This document shows, piece by piece, positions 5,681-5,775 of a stretch of 5,775 nt of DNA. The notes under the pieces were generated by a model. That model saw only the letters and a list, made by a program, of their open reading frames with translations, ran no database searches and was not told the DNA's origin. This stretch comes from PVC group bacterium (GTDB taxonomy: Bacteria; Verrucomicrobiota; Kiritimatiellia; CAIKKV01; PXCX01): contig PXCX01000142.1 of the NCBI GenBank assembly GCA_003565195.1, positions 1 to 5,775 of the forward strand, given 5' to 3'. The number at the start of each line of letters is the position of its first letter. The first letter of the stretch is position 1. The translations under genes and the position numbers were made by a program.

Positions 5681-5775
5681 GAATAATACATTCATGACCT
5701 GCCAGTCTGCTTTGACCTATACGGCCCCACCAGTCAAACCCGTTCAAGTCCCCGGGACCTTTGTATTCTCGATAC

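Larger units (their letters stand above)
5447..5686 (+). pseudogene. Possible broken small ORF with charged C-terminus
   Basis: From the ATG at 5447 the frame reads MIQSRDSINRCIPDRE and hits TGA at 5495-5497. The same frame then stays open for 62 codons to TAA at 5684-5686. The downstream part includes TLQEVRQIAQTMTAQTWEQD and ends in a highly charged Asp/Glu/Arg helix-like tail. Amino-acid use after about 5570 looks protein-like, whereas the Pro-rich section 5498-5569 looks less so. An internal ATG at 5600 could give a 28-residue peptide. No ribosome site of suitable spacing is seen. It may be a decayed gene, two chance frames, or a remnant on a mobile region. I do not recognise a family. 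Confidence 0.25.

Noticed and set aside
5452..5747. Minus-strand frames rich in Gly, Trp and Arg at the right end.
   Set aside because: They reflect the C-rich plus strand (G-rich complement) and show no start context or domain pattern.
5100..5775. CRISPR array or retron-like RNA in the gene-poor end.
   Set aside because: There are no regularly spaced repeats, no reverse transcriptase or cas gene, and only short isolated hairpins.

Overview
The window holds a compact block of plus-strand protein genes (1 to 4901) followed by an almost gene-free right end (4902 to 5775). Spacing is tight, starts are mostly ATG with one clear Shine-Dalgarno site, and base composition is medium to GC-rich. This fits a Gram-negative bacterium; an anaerobic desulfobacterial (Desulfobacterota-type) lineage is my guess from the divergent ClpX-like ATPase and the sulfatase, but nothing here proves it.

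Region 1 (1-1434): the 3' part of a ClpX-family AAA+ unfoldase whose N-terminus lies before the window. It keeps the Walker A, Walker B, pore-loop, sensor and arginine-finger motifs and an IGF-type ClpP-docking loop. It has a longer, Gly/Arg-rich segment before sensor 1 and a C-terminal extension that looks like a second, degenerate copy of the AAA+ small (lid) domain. Region 2 (1496-1951): dtd, D-aminoacyl-tRNA deacylase. Region 3 (1995-3386): a sulfatase without a signal peptide. It has the formylglycine cysteine motif but apparent substitutions at three other canonical active-site positions. Region 4 (3383-3519): a small reading frame joined to its neighbours by ATGA overlaps, but apparently out of frame by one base near its start. 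Region 5 (3516-4901): an FAD-dependent pyridine-nucleotide disulfide oxidoreductase, closer in layout to mycothione reductase or mercuric-reductase-like enzymes than to classical lipoamide dehydrogenase.

Region 6 (4976-5050, minus strand): a tRNA-Gly(CCC)-like sequence. The anticodon arm, T arm, 3' acceptor strand and encoded CCA are intact, but no D arm can be formed and the 5' acceptor strand is only partly complementary. It may be a decayed tRNA or the 3' duplicate left by an element integrated in a tRNA gene. In the second case the element would lie to the right. Region 7 (5051-5775) has an imperfect 21-bp inverted repeat, a C-rich tract able to form a G-quadruplex on the minus strand, and a short broken reading frame with a charged C-terminus. 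I see no convincing intact gene there.

The five left-hand frames could be one transcription unit: gaps are 61 and 43 nt, then overlaps. Their possible shared theme is protein and thiol quality control, but this is inferred from adjacency only. No complete new system is visible. The items most worth a second look are the double-lid ClpX-like ATPase, the tRNA-Gly fragment as a possible island boundary, the sulfatase active-site changes and the out-of-frame small ORF.
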